Shown: positions 17,545-26,665, numbered from the stretch's first letter. The stretch is DNA of 64,000 bases from Vibrio salilacus (GCF_002811245.1 NZ_NIVQ01000001.1:124001-188000); one strand, 5' to 3'. Notes: generated by a model not told the origin, from the sequence alone. A program made the numbers and translations.

Positions 17545-18810
17545 TTAAACAAACAGGCCAAATACGCCAAACATCATGGTTGAAACAAAAGCGATCATTA
17601 AACCTACCGCCGATTCATAAGGGATAAGCTTGAGACGCTCGCGAATATCCATGTGTAGCGCGCCGCCAGTGGCATGGAAGAAGCTGCCGTGTGGCATATG
17701 ATCAAGGACCGTCGCACCCGAGTGAATCATCGCCGCCCCCGCCAATGCTGGCACACCCAGCTCTAAAATGGTGCTGCTAAAGACGCTCGCCGCCACTGCC
17801 GTGCCCGCCGTTGTTGAGGCGGTCGCCAATGCCATCATCGCACCAGAAACAGGTGCTAAAACGAACGATGGCAAGCCTGATGCCGTTAACACATCAATAA
17901 GGCCATCTTTTAAACCCGAGTTAGCAATGATGCCGGCAAGTGTACCGGTGCCCAATAGCATGACCGCCACTGGTGCCATACGGCTAAGACCTGCAACCGC
18001 GAAGTGGTTTGTATCAGCAAATCGCCCCATCACCACTGCACCAAGTAAGCCACCAAGCGGCAACGCGATAAGCGGATCAACGTTAATTCCTGCAATCGGG
18101 CGCAATGACAACAACGCAATCGCCACCAAAGGAGCCACAATGGCCGCCTTAAAAGCCGGCAAACGTGAGTAGTCAACTGTGACAACCTCACTGGCCTCGA
18201 CCTTAGTGCCTTTGTTAACCAATTTTTTAGCGATGAAATACGCCAGCAGTAAGCCACATATACCTGGAATCACCCCTGCCGCCATCACCGAGGTAAGAGG
18301 TACATTAAACGCATCCGCCGCGGCAATAGCATTTGGGTTGGCTGACATCACGTTACCCGCTTTACCACCACCGACCATGGCCAATAAAATTGCCGTTTTA
18401 GAGATATTTGCGCGGCGGGCAATCGCGAGAGCAATCGGCGCAACCGTAATAACCGCAACATCGACAAACACACCCACTGCGGTCAAAATCATCGTAGCGA
18501 TAGCAAGTGCTAACAACGCGCGCGTTTCACCGACTTTTTTAACGATGGTTTCCGCTATCGAGGTCGCGGCGCCCGACTCAATCAATACGCCAGCCAATAC
18601 ACCAGCAGCGAGAATACGCAGCACGGCAGTCACAATACCTTGCGCACCACCAATCATTAGTGACACGGTATCCGTCAGCGATACGCCGCCGACAACACCA
18701 CCGACAAGCGCACCGATAATCATGCCATACGCAGGTGGTACTTTTTTGAGGATTAGAGCAATGGCGACGACTAAGGCCGTCAAGGCTCCGAGCGTAGAGA
18801 CTTCTATCAT
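17545..18810 (-). CDS. GntP-family permease, probably glycerate or sugar acid
   Basis: The 421-residue membrane protein has about 12 hydrophobic helices and GntP-family segments such as PPAYGMIIGALVGG near the N-terminus and HMPHGSFFHATGGALHM near the C-terminus. GntP proteins are proton symporters for gluconate and related acids; the linked glycerate kinase points to glycerate. ATG 18810 (upstream GGAAAC) gives the normal N-terminus; the longer frame to 18903 adds an atypical extension. It precedes glxK in one transcription unit. Confidence 0.88.
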   Translation of the reverse strand: MIEVSTLGALTALVVAIALILKKVPPAYGMIIGALVGGVVGGVSLTDTVSLMIGGAQGIVTAVLRILAAGVLAGVLIESGAATSIAETIVKKVGETRALLALAIATMILTAVGVFVDVAVITVAPIALAIARRANISKTAILLAMVGGGKAGNVMSANPNAIAAADAFNVPLTSVMAAGVIPGICGLLLAYFIAKKLVNKGTKVEASEVVTVDYSRLPAFKAAIVAPLVAIALLSLRPIAGINVDPLIALPLGGLLGAVVMGRFADTNHFAVAGLSRMAPVAVMLLGTGTLAGIIANSGLKDGLIDVLTASGLPSFVLAPVSGAMMALATASTTAGTAVAASVFSSTILELGVPALAGAAMIHSGATVLDHMPHGSFFHATGGALHMDIRERLKLIPYESAVGLMIAFVSTMMFGVFGLFV

Positions 18811-18945
18811 TTTGCTGTTTCCGTTTATTTTGTTAACTGCCTGCAGAGTAGAAGCCGTTAGCGTGAAATTCTTTATGCAAAATAACAAATTCCTCCCACA
18901 CAAGAGGCATTAAAACTGTGCAAAAGCACAATTTAGGTAATCAAA

Positions 18946-20088
18946 CTATAAGCATTTTATCGCGAGGTAGAGTTGAACTTTATGATCTAACTTATTGATA
19001 AATAAACCAGTAATTTGCTCTATCTTTTCTAGGCGATAGCGTAGCGTATTGCGATGAATATGGAGAGCTGCACAGGTTTGAGCCAGATCGCAATCCTGAG
19101 CAAAAAATTCCTTGAGGGTTTTAAGCAACATACCTTTTGCGTCTTTCTCACCCAACCTATCGAGCGGGTGCATCAACTGCTCTCGTCGCCAGTCGTCTTG
19201 TTTCAGCCCATCAATCAATATCGATAGCTTGTGCTGCTGGTAAAACAGGATCGACGCTTTACTCTCTGCATTGCACGCTAGGGTCGCTTTGGCAGTGGCA
19301 TAAGATCGAGATAATCCGCCAAGCCCAGCAAAATACTCTCCCATAGCGATTTTGACAGAGAAATCAGCCTGTTGAGCAATCCGTTTGAGCAAACGCTTGG
19401 CCCGCTTTTTCTCCTCCGTTTTATTCCACGTCCCCTCCACCACCGTCACGGGCTTTAGCACGACAACCTCATTCATCGACACAGAAACAATGCCGACAAT
19501 ATTGTCTCTTTCTGGGTACTCCAACAGATGGACTAACTGTTGCAATTGCTCCAAAGTTAGTGGCTCTCCGGGTTTTGGAATCACCTTAACTGTTGCGGCA
19601 ATCCGCGGCTGAGATAGATCAAGATCGAGTCGCTCGGCTATCGATAGCAGCTGATTTTCATTGAGGGTCGACCCTTGAATAAGTTGCAATAACAGCTCTT
19701 CACGGTGGCGTTTATTCCACTGGATCTGTGCCATTAACGCCGCTTGCTCGACAATCAGCTCCGCCGTCATCTTGACCAACTCACCATAATTTCGCACTTG
19801 TTCAGGCTTACCCGAGATGCCCACCACACCAATCACACTGCCTTGATACACAATCGGTAGGTTAATCCCTTCTTTAACACCACTGAGCGTACTGGCAACA
19901 CTGTGGTTAATTTCAAGGGTGCGGTTGTCGTAAATAGCGAGCAAAGCCCCTTCATGAGTCCGATATAAACGCGATGGATCGCTTGAGCCAATGATCTGGC
20001 CATTTTCATCCATCACATTCACAGGATATTTAATGATGTTTGTCGCTCGCTCGACAATTTGCCGAGCAATCAAGCTATTTAACTGCAT
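18946..20088 (-). CDS. cdaR: CdaR-type sugar diacid/glycerate regulator
   Basis: The 380-residue protein has the N-terminal diacid-recognition domain (about 1-135, starting MQLNSLIARQIVERATNIIKY, with GVVGISGKPEQVRNYGELVK) and a C-terminal PucR-type helix-turn-helix (CAALHIHRNTLRYRLEKIEQ, about 335-355). CdaR activates glucarate, galactarate and glycerate genes in response to these acids. It lies directly upstream, same strand, of the permease and glycerate kinase, so self-contained control is likely. The 135-bp gap before the permease probably holds its target promoter. Confidence 0.9.
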   Translation of the reverse strand: MQLNSLIARQIVERATNIIKYPVNVMDENGQIIGSSDPSRLYRTHEGALLAIYDNRTLEINHSVASTLSGVKEGINLPIVYQGSVIGVVGISGKPEQVRNYGELVKMTAELIVEQAALMAQIQWNKRHREELLLQLIQGSTLNENQLLSIAERLDLDLSQPRIAATVKVIPKPGEPLTLEQLQQLVHLLEYPERDNIVGIVSVSMNEVVVLKPVTVVEGTWNKTEEKKRAKRLLKRIAQQADFSVKIAMGEYFAGLGGLSRSYATAKATLACNAESKASILFYQQHKLSILIDGLKQDDWRREQLMHPLDRLGEKDAKGMLLKTLKEFFAQDCDLAQTCAALHIHRNTLRYRLEKIEQITGLFINKLDHKVQLYLAIKCL

Positions 20089-20119
20089 AACACCGATTCC
20101 ATTAGACAGGTGGACAAAG

Positions 20120-20602
20120 TTATTCGTACTGCGCGAGACAAGCTTTAAGAGTTTGATTGAGCTGCGCTTTTTGTTCGCTATTAAGCCCTAAAATCAAACT
20201 GGCTTGTACTGCGGCGTGTTGTTCTATCAAGGTGTCGATCAGCGCCAGTCCGGCAGCCGATAACTCGACCGTTACACTGCGACGATCAGACTGGCTATGC
20301 GCCCTAGCAATCAACCCTTTAGATTCCAGTTTATCGAGTCGATTGGTCATCGCCCCTGAGGTCAGCATCATCGAGCCCATCAACTCAGAAGGCGTTAGGC
20401 GGTAAGGCTGACCACTACGACGCAAAGTCGCCAAAACATCAAACTCCCCTGGCTTAAGGTCGTGACATTTATGTAACTGAGCGACTTCAGCTTCCATGTA
20501 CTTCGCCACGCGCATCAGGCGTCCCATGATTGCCATGGGTTCTGTTTCTAACGTTGGTTTCTCTGCCGCCCATTGGCCCACAACGCGGTCAATCGCATCC
20601 AT
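20120..20602 (-). CDS. MarR-family repressor
   Basis: The 160-residue protein has a MarR winged helix (about 52-125): LKPGEFDVLATLRRSG, the recognition region TPSELMGSMMLTSGAMTNRLDKL, and wing SQSDRRSVTVELSAAG. It is divergent from an EamA-type exporter, with two copies of TATCTT-N6-AAGATA in the shared gap, strongly suggesting that it represses the exporter and itself. The inducer is unknown. Confidence 0.92.
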   Translation of the reverse strand: MDAIDRVVGQWAAEKPTLETEPMAIMGRLMRVAKYMEAEVAQLHKCHDLKPGEFDVLATLRRSGQPYRLTPSELMGSMMLTSGAMTNRLDKLESKGLIARAHSQSDRRSVTVELSAAGLALIDTLIEQHAAVQASLILGLNSEQKAQLNQTLKACLAQYE

Positions 20603-20642
20603 TTCGTTTTATCTCCACAGGTATTAACAACAATAGAAGAGT

Positions 20643-20660
20643 TATCTTAATATAAAGATA
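20643..20660. promoter_or_regulatory. MarR operator copy 1
   Basis: TATCTT-AATATA-AAGATA, an 18-bp inverted repeat 40 bp before the marR-type start. The same arms recur at 20701-20718, 58 bp away, so both promoters in the divergent gap would be covered. Confidence 0.75.
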
Positions 20661-20700
20661 CTTTACAAACAGCAACTTTAACCGTATATTTTAATCAAAC

Positions 20701-20718
20701 TATCTTCACATAAAGATA
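20701..20718. promoter_or_regulatory. MarR operator copy 2
   Basis: TATCTT-CACATA-AAGATA, identical arms and spacing to copy 1, ending 6 bp before the EamA start codon. Binding here would block translation-proximal transcription of the exporter. Confidence 0.75.
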
Positions 20719-20724
20719 ATTAAC

Positions 20725-21630
20725 ATGAATGTATTACTTGCTATGATCCCTGCGTTTTTGTGGGGAACCACCTACGCGGTGACACAATATGCACTGACGG
20801 ATTGGCCGCCGTTGCTGCTTGGTGCCATCCGGGCTTTACCGGCCGGATTATTGCTGCTGGCAATAAAGCCAAGTTTGCCGCAAAAAAGCGATTGGCCAAT
20901 CTTGCTCAGACTTGGACTAATTAATATTGCCACCTTTTTTGGTTTAATTTTTGTGATGGCATTAAATCTACCGTCAGCCATTGCCGGCGTTGGTATGGTG
21001 TCGGTTCCAGTATTTGCCATGCTCTATCATTGGCTACGCGGCAAACAGCGGCCAAATAATGTTCAATCGCTAAGTGGTGTGGCATTAATCGCATTGGCGT
21101 GGATGTTGTTTGATCCTAGTTCAATCAGTCTTAATCCTATTGGGCTTATCGCTATGCTAGGTGCGATTACCTGTATCGTTATCGGCAGTACCTTGACCAA
21201 ATCATTGGGCCATCGCATCCATTGGTGGACGGTATTGACTTGGCAATTGATTCTCGGTGGTGCGATTTTATCTGTCGCCTCTGGTCTACAAGCCGTGATC
21301 GATCCGGAACAATACAGCAAAATATTGAGTCATTTATCGATGCTCAATCTTGTTGGCTTAAGCTGGCTGGTCATACTCAATACTGCACTCGGGTACGGTT
21401 TGTATGTGTGGTTATTGCAACGCATGTCTGTGGTCGACTTTACCTTTGGCGGTATTGCCAATCCGATTGCAGGGATCGTCACAGGCTTGCTGTTACTGGG
21501 CGAATCGTTCAGCCTATTTCAATACAGCTTAATGATGAGCATGATTGCGATGTCACTGCTACCGCAAGTATTGACTAGGCTAAGAGCAAAAAAAATGCGC
21601 CTGACACCGTGCGTACAAAAAGCCAAATAA
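20725..21630 (+). CDS. EamA/DMT-family transporter
   Basis: The 301-residue protein has ten predicted membrane helices in two EamA repeats (about 1-135 and 145-290), starting MNVLLAMIPAFLWGTTYAVT. DMT transporters export metabolites or drugs. It is divergent from a MarR regulator with paired operators, so expression is probably induced by a small aromatic or phenolic effector, a usual theme for MarR. Substrate unknown. A strong terminator follows. Confidence 0.9.
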   Translation: MNVLLAMIPAFLWGTTYAVTQYALTDWPPLLLGAIRALPAGLLLLAIKPSLPQKSDWPILLRLGLINIATFFGLIFVMALNLPSAIAGVGMVSVPVFAMLYHWLRGKQRPNNVQSLSGVALIALAWMLFDPSSISLNPIGLIAMLGAITCIVIGSTLTKSLGHRIHWWTVLTWQLILGGAILSVASGLQAVIDPEQYSKILSHLSMLNLVGLSWLVILNTALGYGLYVWLLQRMSVVDFTFGGIANPIAGIVTGLLLLGESFSLFQYSLMMSMIAMSLLPQVLTRLRAKKMRLTPCVQKAK

Positions 21631-21649
21631 ACCCAATCGATAACCTCTG

Positions 21650-21662
21650 TTTACAGTGTAAA
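21650..21662. repeat. parS2 centromere site
   Basis: TTTACAGTGTAAA, a perfect match to the ParB2 site TTTACANTGTAAA of Vibrio chromosome II. It lies in the gap after the EamA gene, about 9.9 kb from the iterons, and its last three bases overlap the left arm of a terminator stem. Confidence 0.88.
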
Positions 21663-21698
21663 ATGCCATGGTTGTTAAGCCATGGCATTTTATTTTTT
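21660..21698 (+). terminator. Terminator of the EamA gene
   Basis: AAAATGCCATGG and CCATGGCATTTT form a perfect 12-bp stem with an 8-base loop, followed by ATTTTTT. It shares three bases with a parS2 site. Confidence 0.85.
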
Positions 21699-21740
21699 CT
21701 TGTACGCGCGTCATCAAGAAGCACATGTTTAATTGGAAAG

Positions 21741-21772
21741 TTGACACATATGGAAAATAAGATATATGATAT
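21741..21772 (+). promoter_or_regulatory. Probable arsR-acr3 promoter with ArsR operator
   Basis: TTGACA at 21741 and TATGAT at 21765 are spaced 18 bp apart. The -10 area sits inside TATATGATAT, a 10-mer shared with the other arsR promoter, and is followed by an imperfect inverted copy (CATATG). ArsR repression of its own operon is inferred. Confidence 0.6.
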
Positions 21773-21803
21773 TTCATATGTTTTATGGCGTTGAATAATT
21801 CCT

Positions 21804-22142
21804 ATGTTTGATCCAATCCTTCTTTACAAAGCACTTTCTGAAGAAACTCGGCTTAAGTCTCTGCTGTTAATGCAGAAACAAGGAGAATTGTGTGTCTGTG
21901 ATCTCATGGAGGCGCTCAATCTCAGTCAACCCAAAGTCTCTCGCCATCTTGCTGAATTACGAAAGCACGGGATTGTTCTGGATGAGCGACGTGGTAAATG
22001 GGTTTACTATCGAATTAACCCCGCGTTAGTTCCTTGGGTCAAGCAAGTGCTGGAGATCACACTTAAACATAATTTGACACTTATCGCGCCAGAGTTGCAG
22101 TTCATCCCTGGCAAGTCATGTTCGAATGGTATGAACGAATAA
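21804..22142 (+). CDS. arsR: ArsR arsenite-responsive repressor (acr3 operon)
   Basis: The 112-residue winged-helix protein has the classic arsenite site ELCVCDLMEAL (two Cys in CxC, about residues 32-34), recognition helix LSQPKVSRHLAELRKHG and wing DERRGKWVYYRIN. It senses As(III) or Sb(III) and releases DNA. It lies 45 bp upstream of the Acr3 pump. It is similar in plan to the ArsR at 8981 but differs in the cysteine motif, so the two operons may respond to different arsenic forms. Confidence 0.95.
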   Translation: MFDPILLYKALSEETRLKSLLLMQKQGELCVCDLMEALNLSQPKVSRHLAELRKHGIVLDERRGKWVYYRINPALVPWVKQVLEITLKHNLTLIAPELQFIPGKSCSNGMNE

Positions 22143-22187
22143 TGTTCTATTCCGTTGGTTTATCAATTTTAATTTAAAGAGGGCTGT

Positions 22188-23252
22188 ATGAGTAATATCT
22201 CAAGCTGTGTCAAGACCAGCGCATCTGAAAAAATGAGTTTTCTTGACCGATACTTAACCGTATGGATTTTTCTTGCAATGGCCATTGGTGTCGGGATTGG
22301 AGTGTGGTTCCCTCAGGCGGCTCAGTGGAATGAAAGCCTATCTGTTGGTTCAACCAATATCCCACTTGCCATTGGCCTAATCTTAATGATGTACCCACCA
22401 TTAGCGAAAGTAAATTATAGCCTTCTGGGCGAAGTAACTCGCGATAAACGCGCGATAACGCTTTCATTAGTGATGAACTGGCTCGTAGGACCGATTTTGA
22501 TGTTCACACTAGCCATCATTTTCTTACGCGATCAACCTGGTTATATGGTGGGACTCATTCTGATCGGCCTTGCTCGATGCATCGCCATGGTGTTGGTTTG
22601 GAATGATATCAGCGGCGGAAGCAAAGAGTACGGAGCAACCTTAGTCGCCTTAAATAGCGCGTTTCAAATTGTCACGTACAGTTTTATGGCATGGCTATTT
22701 ATCACTGTTTTACCCCCTTACTTTGGTCTGGAAAGTTTCGTCGTTGATATCACTATCTGGGATATTGCACAAAGCGTATTAATTTATTTAGGTATCCCTT
22801 TCTTAGCGGGTTTCTTAAGCCGTAAGATCTTGGTATCAGCAAAAGGTGAACAGTGGTACAACGAAGTCTTCATCCCGCGTATATCGCCAATCACCCTGAT
22901 TGCGCTTTTGGCAACTATCGTTTTAATGTTTAGTCTGAAAGGTGAAATGATCATCGAGTTACCGATGGATGTATTGCGTATTGCAGTACCACTGATCATC
23001 TATTTTATGGTGATGTTTTTTGTGAGCTTCTATATAGGGAAACATATGGGGATCCCTTACGACCAAAATGCTTCTATCGCCTTTACTTCAACGGGCAATA
23101 ACTTCGAACTGGCTATTGCCGTATCAATCGCTGTATTTGGATTAAACTCTGATCAAGCGTTTGCAGGCGTCATTGGGCCGTTGGTTGAAGTGCCTGTTTT
23201 AATCGCTTTGGTTAACGTCGCTTTGCGAATGAAACGTAAATATTATGCCTAA
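22188..23252 (+). CDS. acr3: Acr3-type arsenite efflux transporter
   Basis: The 354-residue membrane protein with about ten helices has the Acr3 signature [18 protein letters not shown], including the conserved Cys in helix 4, and the later conserved SFYIGKHMG and [14 protein letters not shown]. Acr3 expels As(OH)3 using the proton gradient. It is controlled by the ArsR gene just upstream. No arsC gene is nearby, so arsenate must be reduced by an enzyme elsewhere, or by the HCX5R phosphatase at 10350 (speculative). Confidence 0.95.
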   Translation: MSNISSCVKTSASEKMSFLDRYLTVWIFLAMAIGVGIGVWFPQAAQWNESLSVGSTNIPLAIGLILMMYPPLAKVNYSLLGEVTRDKRAITLSLVMNWLVGPILMFTLAIIFLRDQPGYMVGLILIGLARCIAMVLVWNDISGGSKEYGATLVALNSAFQIVTYSFMAWLFITVLPPYFGLESFVVDITIWDIAQSVLIYLGIPFLAGFLSRKILVSAKGEQWYNEVFIPRISPITLIALLATIVLMFSLKGEMIIELPMDVLRIAVPLIIYFMVMFFVSFYIGKHMGIPYDQNASIAFTSTGNNFELAIAVSIAVFGLNSDQAFAGVIGPLVEVPVLIALVNVALRMKRKYYA

Positions 23253-23436
23253 GAGCATGGTTATATCGCGTAGCAAGAAATATGTTGATTGATAAACAAT
23301 CTAGAGTAAGTAAAGAGCAAGGATAGACTCTGAACTATAATGAATTCATCTTAGCGACATAAAAAACGTGACCCTAACGACAGATTAAGAAACGGTCAAA
23401 CTCTTAAAAATTTTACGCTTTTTTTACGCGAAGCCT

Positions 23437-24522
23437 TTGGACGTATTTGCTAGAGTGAGCAACACTGTTTATCGTCGCGGCTCTACTTCTATGACAACTT
23501 GTTGGCTTTATCGTCGCTACCTAATATCTGTATTGGTGTTTTCTGTCGCTCTCCTCATCTCTTTAGGGCTTGATCGCTGGTTAGGCTCAACCATCGCGGT
23601 GTTACTGATACTCCAGCTTTCTATCGTTGTGATTGCACTCCAATGTCACTCACGGTTAGCGTATATAGCGGCCATCATCGAGGCGGTCAGTTTCAATTTT
23701 CTTTTTACCACACCTCGATATTCGCTTCAGATGTTCCACTTGGATGACATCATCAACTTACTTGTTTTTATTGTGGTTGCCTTTACCACTAGCCAGCTCG
23801 CAGATCGATATCGACGCCAACAAAATGCGCTAGAACAAGTGCAACTGCGCCACCAAATTTTGCTCTCCGTATCCCATGATTTGAGAACCCCACTCGCGGG
23901 GATTATAGGCAATCTCACCACTTTCAAAGAATATCAGACGCAACTGCAAGCCAAAGAAAAGGATGAACTGCTCGACAGTGCCATCAAAGAAAGCCATCGC
24001 TTACACCAATACATAGAGAACCTTTTGCAAGCGACGAAATTGCAACACGGCGTGGTTCGCATCCAGAAGCAACAAGAATCCATAGTACACATTGTAAAAA
24101 GCGTCATTGACCGTTTTGGTATCGCGGCCAGTCTTGAACTGATCCATCTCGGACACACTGTGACGGGCGTTGATCGCGACCCCAAAATTGTTGAGAAATA
24201 TGTCGAGGAGTTAACGCAAGCCATTATTTGTGACTCCACCGATGAGAATGCGCTGCGTGAATTAGATCTTGGCAACAGTGAAGCGGTATTGATAGCGATT
24301 GGGGACGATATGCAGTCAAGTTTGCTTTGCACTTTGGCATTGAAAAATCTCGGTGTTAAAGAAATTTGGGTGAAGGCCAGTACCAAAGTACACCACACCA
24401 TCGTACCGAAACTTGGCGTTCAACGTATTATCCATCCAGAAGAGGAAATGGGCGTGCGTGTCGCTCAGGCACTAAACGACCCTATGGTGAATAACTACTT
24501 GTCCTTAGGTCATGGGTTGTAG
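23437..24522 (+). pseudogene. Chimeric ORF: KdpD membrane/HisKA part joined to KtrA N-domain
   Basis: The 361-residue open frame is a composite. Residues about 20-140 are the four-helix DUF4118 membrane unit of KdpD, followed by its phospho-acceptor helix (SVSHDLRTPLAGIIGN). The histidine-kinase ATPase domain is missing. From about residue 228 (RFGIAASLELIHLGHTVTGV) it becomes the RCK-N NAD-binding domain of KtrA/TrkA, lacking the first part of the GxGxxG strand, and it stops at NNYLSLGHGL before the RCK-C domain. Both parents are potassium genes. I read it as a deletion fusion rather than a working protein, although the frame is open. Confidence 0.7.
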
Positions 24523-24779
24523 TGACGTGGTTAGCCATCTTTGCATTACTCTTGACGGAAAATGCCCCGATGATAGATGTCGTGTTTGAAGCGGTTTCAG
24601 CATTAGGTACGGTGGATTTATCTCGTGGCTTAACAGGTCAGCTTTCCGCATCGGGTGAACTCATTATCATCTTTATGATGTATATGGGGAGATTAGGACC
24701 ATTAACCTTGGCGTACTTTTTAGCCAGCCCACGCCAGAAAAAGCTGCGTTTTGCGGAGACAAAATTAGCCATTGGATGA
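24522..24779 (+). pseudogene. KtrB C-terminal remnant (K+ channel subunit)
   Basis: The 85-residue frame matches only the last part of TrkH/KtrB potassium translocators: VFEAVSALGTVDLSRGLT is the fourth selectivity-filter repeat and MMYMGRLGPLTLAYFL the final helix. The first three pore repeats are gone. Its GTG overlaps the stop of the kdpD-ktrA chimera by one base, so the remains of a ktrAB pair survive with internal deletions. Confidence 0.75.
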
Positions 24780-24799
24780 GTTTTCAAGGCTAACACAAG

Positions 24800-24978
24800 G
24801 AAGTGAACGCTGATTTCACGAAGTAATAACAGAGTTGTGTCAGCAACAAGGCGTATGTAAAGTGGCAGCAAGAGCTTTAGGGCATTTTATCCAAGATTTA
24901 CTTTCTGTATGTGACCCGCGCGATATCGGCAGTGAGACTTACCACTATGTGCATAATTTAATGCGTATTGCCCAGTAA
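24800..24978 (+). pseudogene. Unidentified gene tail
   Basis: After an upstream TGA the plus strand reads FHEVITELCQQQGVCKVAAR and then LGHFIQDLLSVCDPRD to a double stop (TAA TGA). Composition is protein-like, but there is no start or ribosome site. It appears to be the 3' end of a gene that lost its beginning. I do not recognise the family. Confidence 0.35.
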
Positions 24979-25043
24979 TGATCGAGTGGTAAGTATTTTG
25001 GTACAATAGTTACCGTATGGTCACCAAATGAATAAGGTTTTGT

Positions 25044-25700
25044 ATGCACAACATGGATTTTTCCCAGCGCGTGGTGATAGAAACGCAGCAATTAGATTGG
25101 GTTGCCAGTCCTGCCAAGGGTGTGTGGCGTAAACCATTAGAGCGAGAAGAATCAGAATCAGGCCATACAACCAGCGTAGTGCATTACGACGCGGGCTCTC
25201 GTTTTAACACGCACTATCATCCGATGGGCGAGGAGATCTTCGTGCTTGAAGGTGTGTTTTCTGACGAACATGGCGACTATCCAGCGGGCAGTTATTTACG
25301 TAACCCACCAGGCAGCCATCATGCACCATTCAGTCTTGAGGGCTGTGTCATCTTAGTCAAACTCAATCAGTTTGATAAACGCGATAGCGCAACTATCAGA
25401 CTTAATACTCATCACCGGCAATGGCTAGCAGGCATGGGCGGTTTACAAGTCATGCCACTGCATGACTTTGAGCATGAGCACGTTGCTTTGGTTAAATGGC
25501 CAGCAGGAGAGAGATTTCAGCCTCATCGTCATTTCGGCGGTGAAGAGATTTTTGTGTTATCTGGAGAATTTGCTGATGAACACGGCGTTTATCCGATAGG
25601 GAGTTGGATTCGCAGCCCACATATGAGTGAACATCTCCCTTTTGTTGAGCAAGAAACGATCATACTGGTCAAAACCGGACATTTGCCTCTCACGCCTTAG
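25044..25700 (+). CDS. Double-cupin protein (ChrR-like cupin domains)
   Basis: The 218-residue protein has two cupin repeats. The first has HYHPMGEEIFVLEGVFSDE (about 58-76), the second PHRHFGGEEIFVLSGEFADE (about 156-176); both carry the His-x-His...Glu metal set and the sequence DEHG-YP-GS. This is the ChrR cupin type, zinc-binding domains seen in anti-sigma factors, but the anti-sigma helical part is absent. A free-standing enzyme or sensor for oxidised lipids or small molecules is possible. It is monocistronic. Confidence 0.85.
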   Translation: MHNMDFSQRVVIETQQLDWVASPAKGVWRKPLEREESESGHTTSVVHYDAGSRFNTHYHPMGEEIFVLEGVFSDEHGDYPAGSYLRNPPGSHHAPFSLEGCVILVKLNQFDKRDSATIRLNTHHRQWLAGMGGLQVMPLHDFEHEHVALVKWPAGERFQPHRHFGGEEIFVLSGEFADEHGVYPIGSWIRSPHMSEHLPFVEQETIILVKTGHLPLTP

Positions 25701-25750
25701 TCATTGTCATCTCTTAGTTTTGGCTGCTGTTGAGTTCTGTGTCTTTATAG

Positions 25751-25775
25751 CGCCTCTTGTTACGCACAAGAGGCG
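25751..25775. terminator. Stem-loop between convergent cupin and SDR genes
   Basis: CGCCTCTTGT and ACAAGAGGCG form a perfect 10-bp stem with loop TACGC. No clear T-run follows on either strand, so termination may be partial. Confidence 0.55.
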
Positions 25776-25792
25776 ACTAATAGGGACAATGC

Positions 25793-26524
25793 CTATCGCC
25801 CGCCAGCAATGTCAATGAACGAGCCTGTGACATATGAAGCCTCATCTGAGAGTAACCAAGCAATGGCATTAGCCACTTCAAGCGCCGTTCCACCTCGCTT
25901 AAGCGGGATAAATTCAGCCAATCGATCAACACGTCCTGGCTCGCCGCCATCGGCATGCATTTCCGTATAAATACACCCAGGCCTTACGCTATTGACTCGA
26001 ATACCTCGCCCAGCCAACTCTAGAGATAGGCCTTTCGTCAACGAGTCCATCGCGCCCTTGGAAGCGGCGTAATCAACATATTCAAATGGCGCGCCTGTCC
26101 GGGATGCTGCAGAAGAGACATTGACAATAGCTCCTACGCCATCAAGTTGGTTGATAAACGTTTTACAACACAAGAAGCAGCTCACTACATTGGAGTCCAT
26201 CACTCGTTTAAAACGAGCAACATCAATGTCACACAGCGTCGATTGGTCAAAGAGAATCCCGGCATTGTTTACCAGATGAGTCACCATGCCATAGCAAGCT
26301 CTCACCTCAGTAAACATCGCCTCAACTTGCGCTTGATCAGACACATCCGCTTGAAAAGCAAAGGCATGCCCTCCTAACTGAGTAATCTGCTCGACCACTT
26401 GTTGGGCCCGAATATGATTATTTAGGTAATTGACACAAACTAAATACCCCTGCCCGGCAAGCAGCTTGGCCGTTTCAGCGCCAATACCTCGACCCGCCCC
26501 CGTTACTATCACAACGTTGTTCAT
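25793..26524 (-). CDS. Short-chain dehydrogenase/reductase, FabG-like
   Basis: The 243-residue protein has the SDR cofactor motif TGAGRGIGAETAKLLA (about 8-23), NNAG at about 86-89, the catalytic Ser in NVSSAAS, and YVDYAASKG with the YxxxK pair (about residue 150). It resembles 3-oxoacyl-ACP reductases but such enzymes reduce many carbonyls. It is a single gene, convergent with the cupin gene; a parS2 site lies just upstream. Confidence 0.9.
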   Translation of the reverse strand: MNNVVIVTGAGRGIGAETAKLLAGQGYLVCVNYLNNHIRAQQVVEQITQLGGHAFAFQADVSDQAQVEAMFTEVRACYGMVTHLVNNAGILFDQSTLCDIDVARFKRVMDSNVVSCFLCCKTFINQLDGVGAIVNVSSAASRTGAPFEYVDYAASKGAMDSLTKGLSLELAGRGIRVNSVRPGCIYTEMHADGGEPGRVDRLAEFIPLKRGGTALEVANAIAWLLSDEASYVTGSFIDIAGGR

Positions 26525-26557
26525 TATTGTTCCTTCAACATGCCTTTATCGCCCTAC

Positions 26558-26570
26558 TTTACACTGTAAA
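26558..26570. repeat. parS2 centromere site
   Basis: TTTACACTGTAAA, exact match to TTTACANTGTAAA, in the gap between the SDR gene and the YebC-family gene, about 5 kb from the iterons. It also lies near the SDR promoter area (34 bp upstream of its start). Confidence 0.88.
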
Positions 26571-26622
26571 ATCAACCGTGACTAACCGTTTACTATCATA
26601 GTGTTCAGTGTGAAGACATAAA

Positions 26623-26648
26623 AAAACCGAGCGCTAAGGCTCGGTTTT
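26623..26648. terminator. Terminator of the YebC-family gene
   Basis: AAAACCGAGC and GCTCGGTTTT form a stem with loop GCTAAG; A- and T-runs on both sides make it bidirectional. It lies 18 bp after the stop of the YebC-family gene. Confidence 0.85.
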
Positions 26649-26665
26649 ATAAAGCAATATGGCTA

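Noticed and set aside
17768-18913. Two plus-strand ORFs of 134 and 244 aa opposite the GntP permease
   Set aside because: They mirror the permease on the other strand; Ala/Thr/Pro-rich composition is typical of antisense to membrane proteins in higher-GC DNA.
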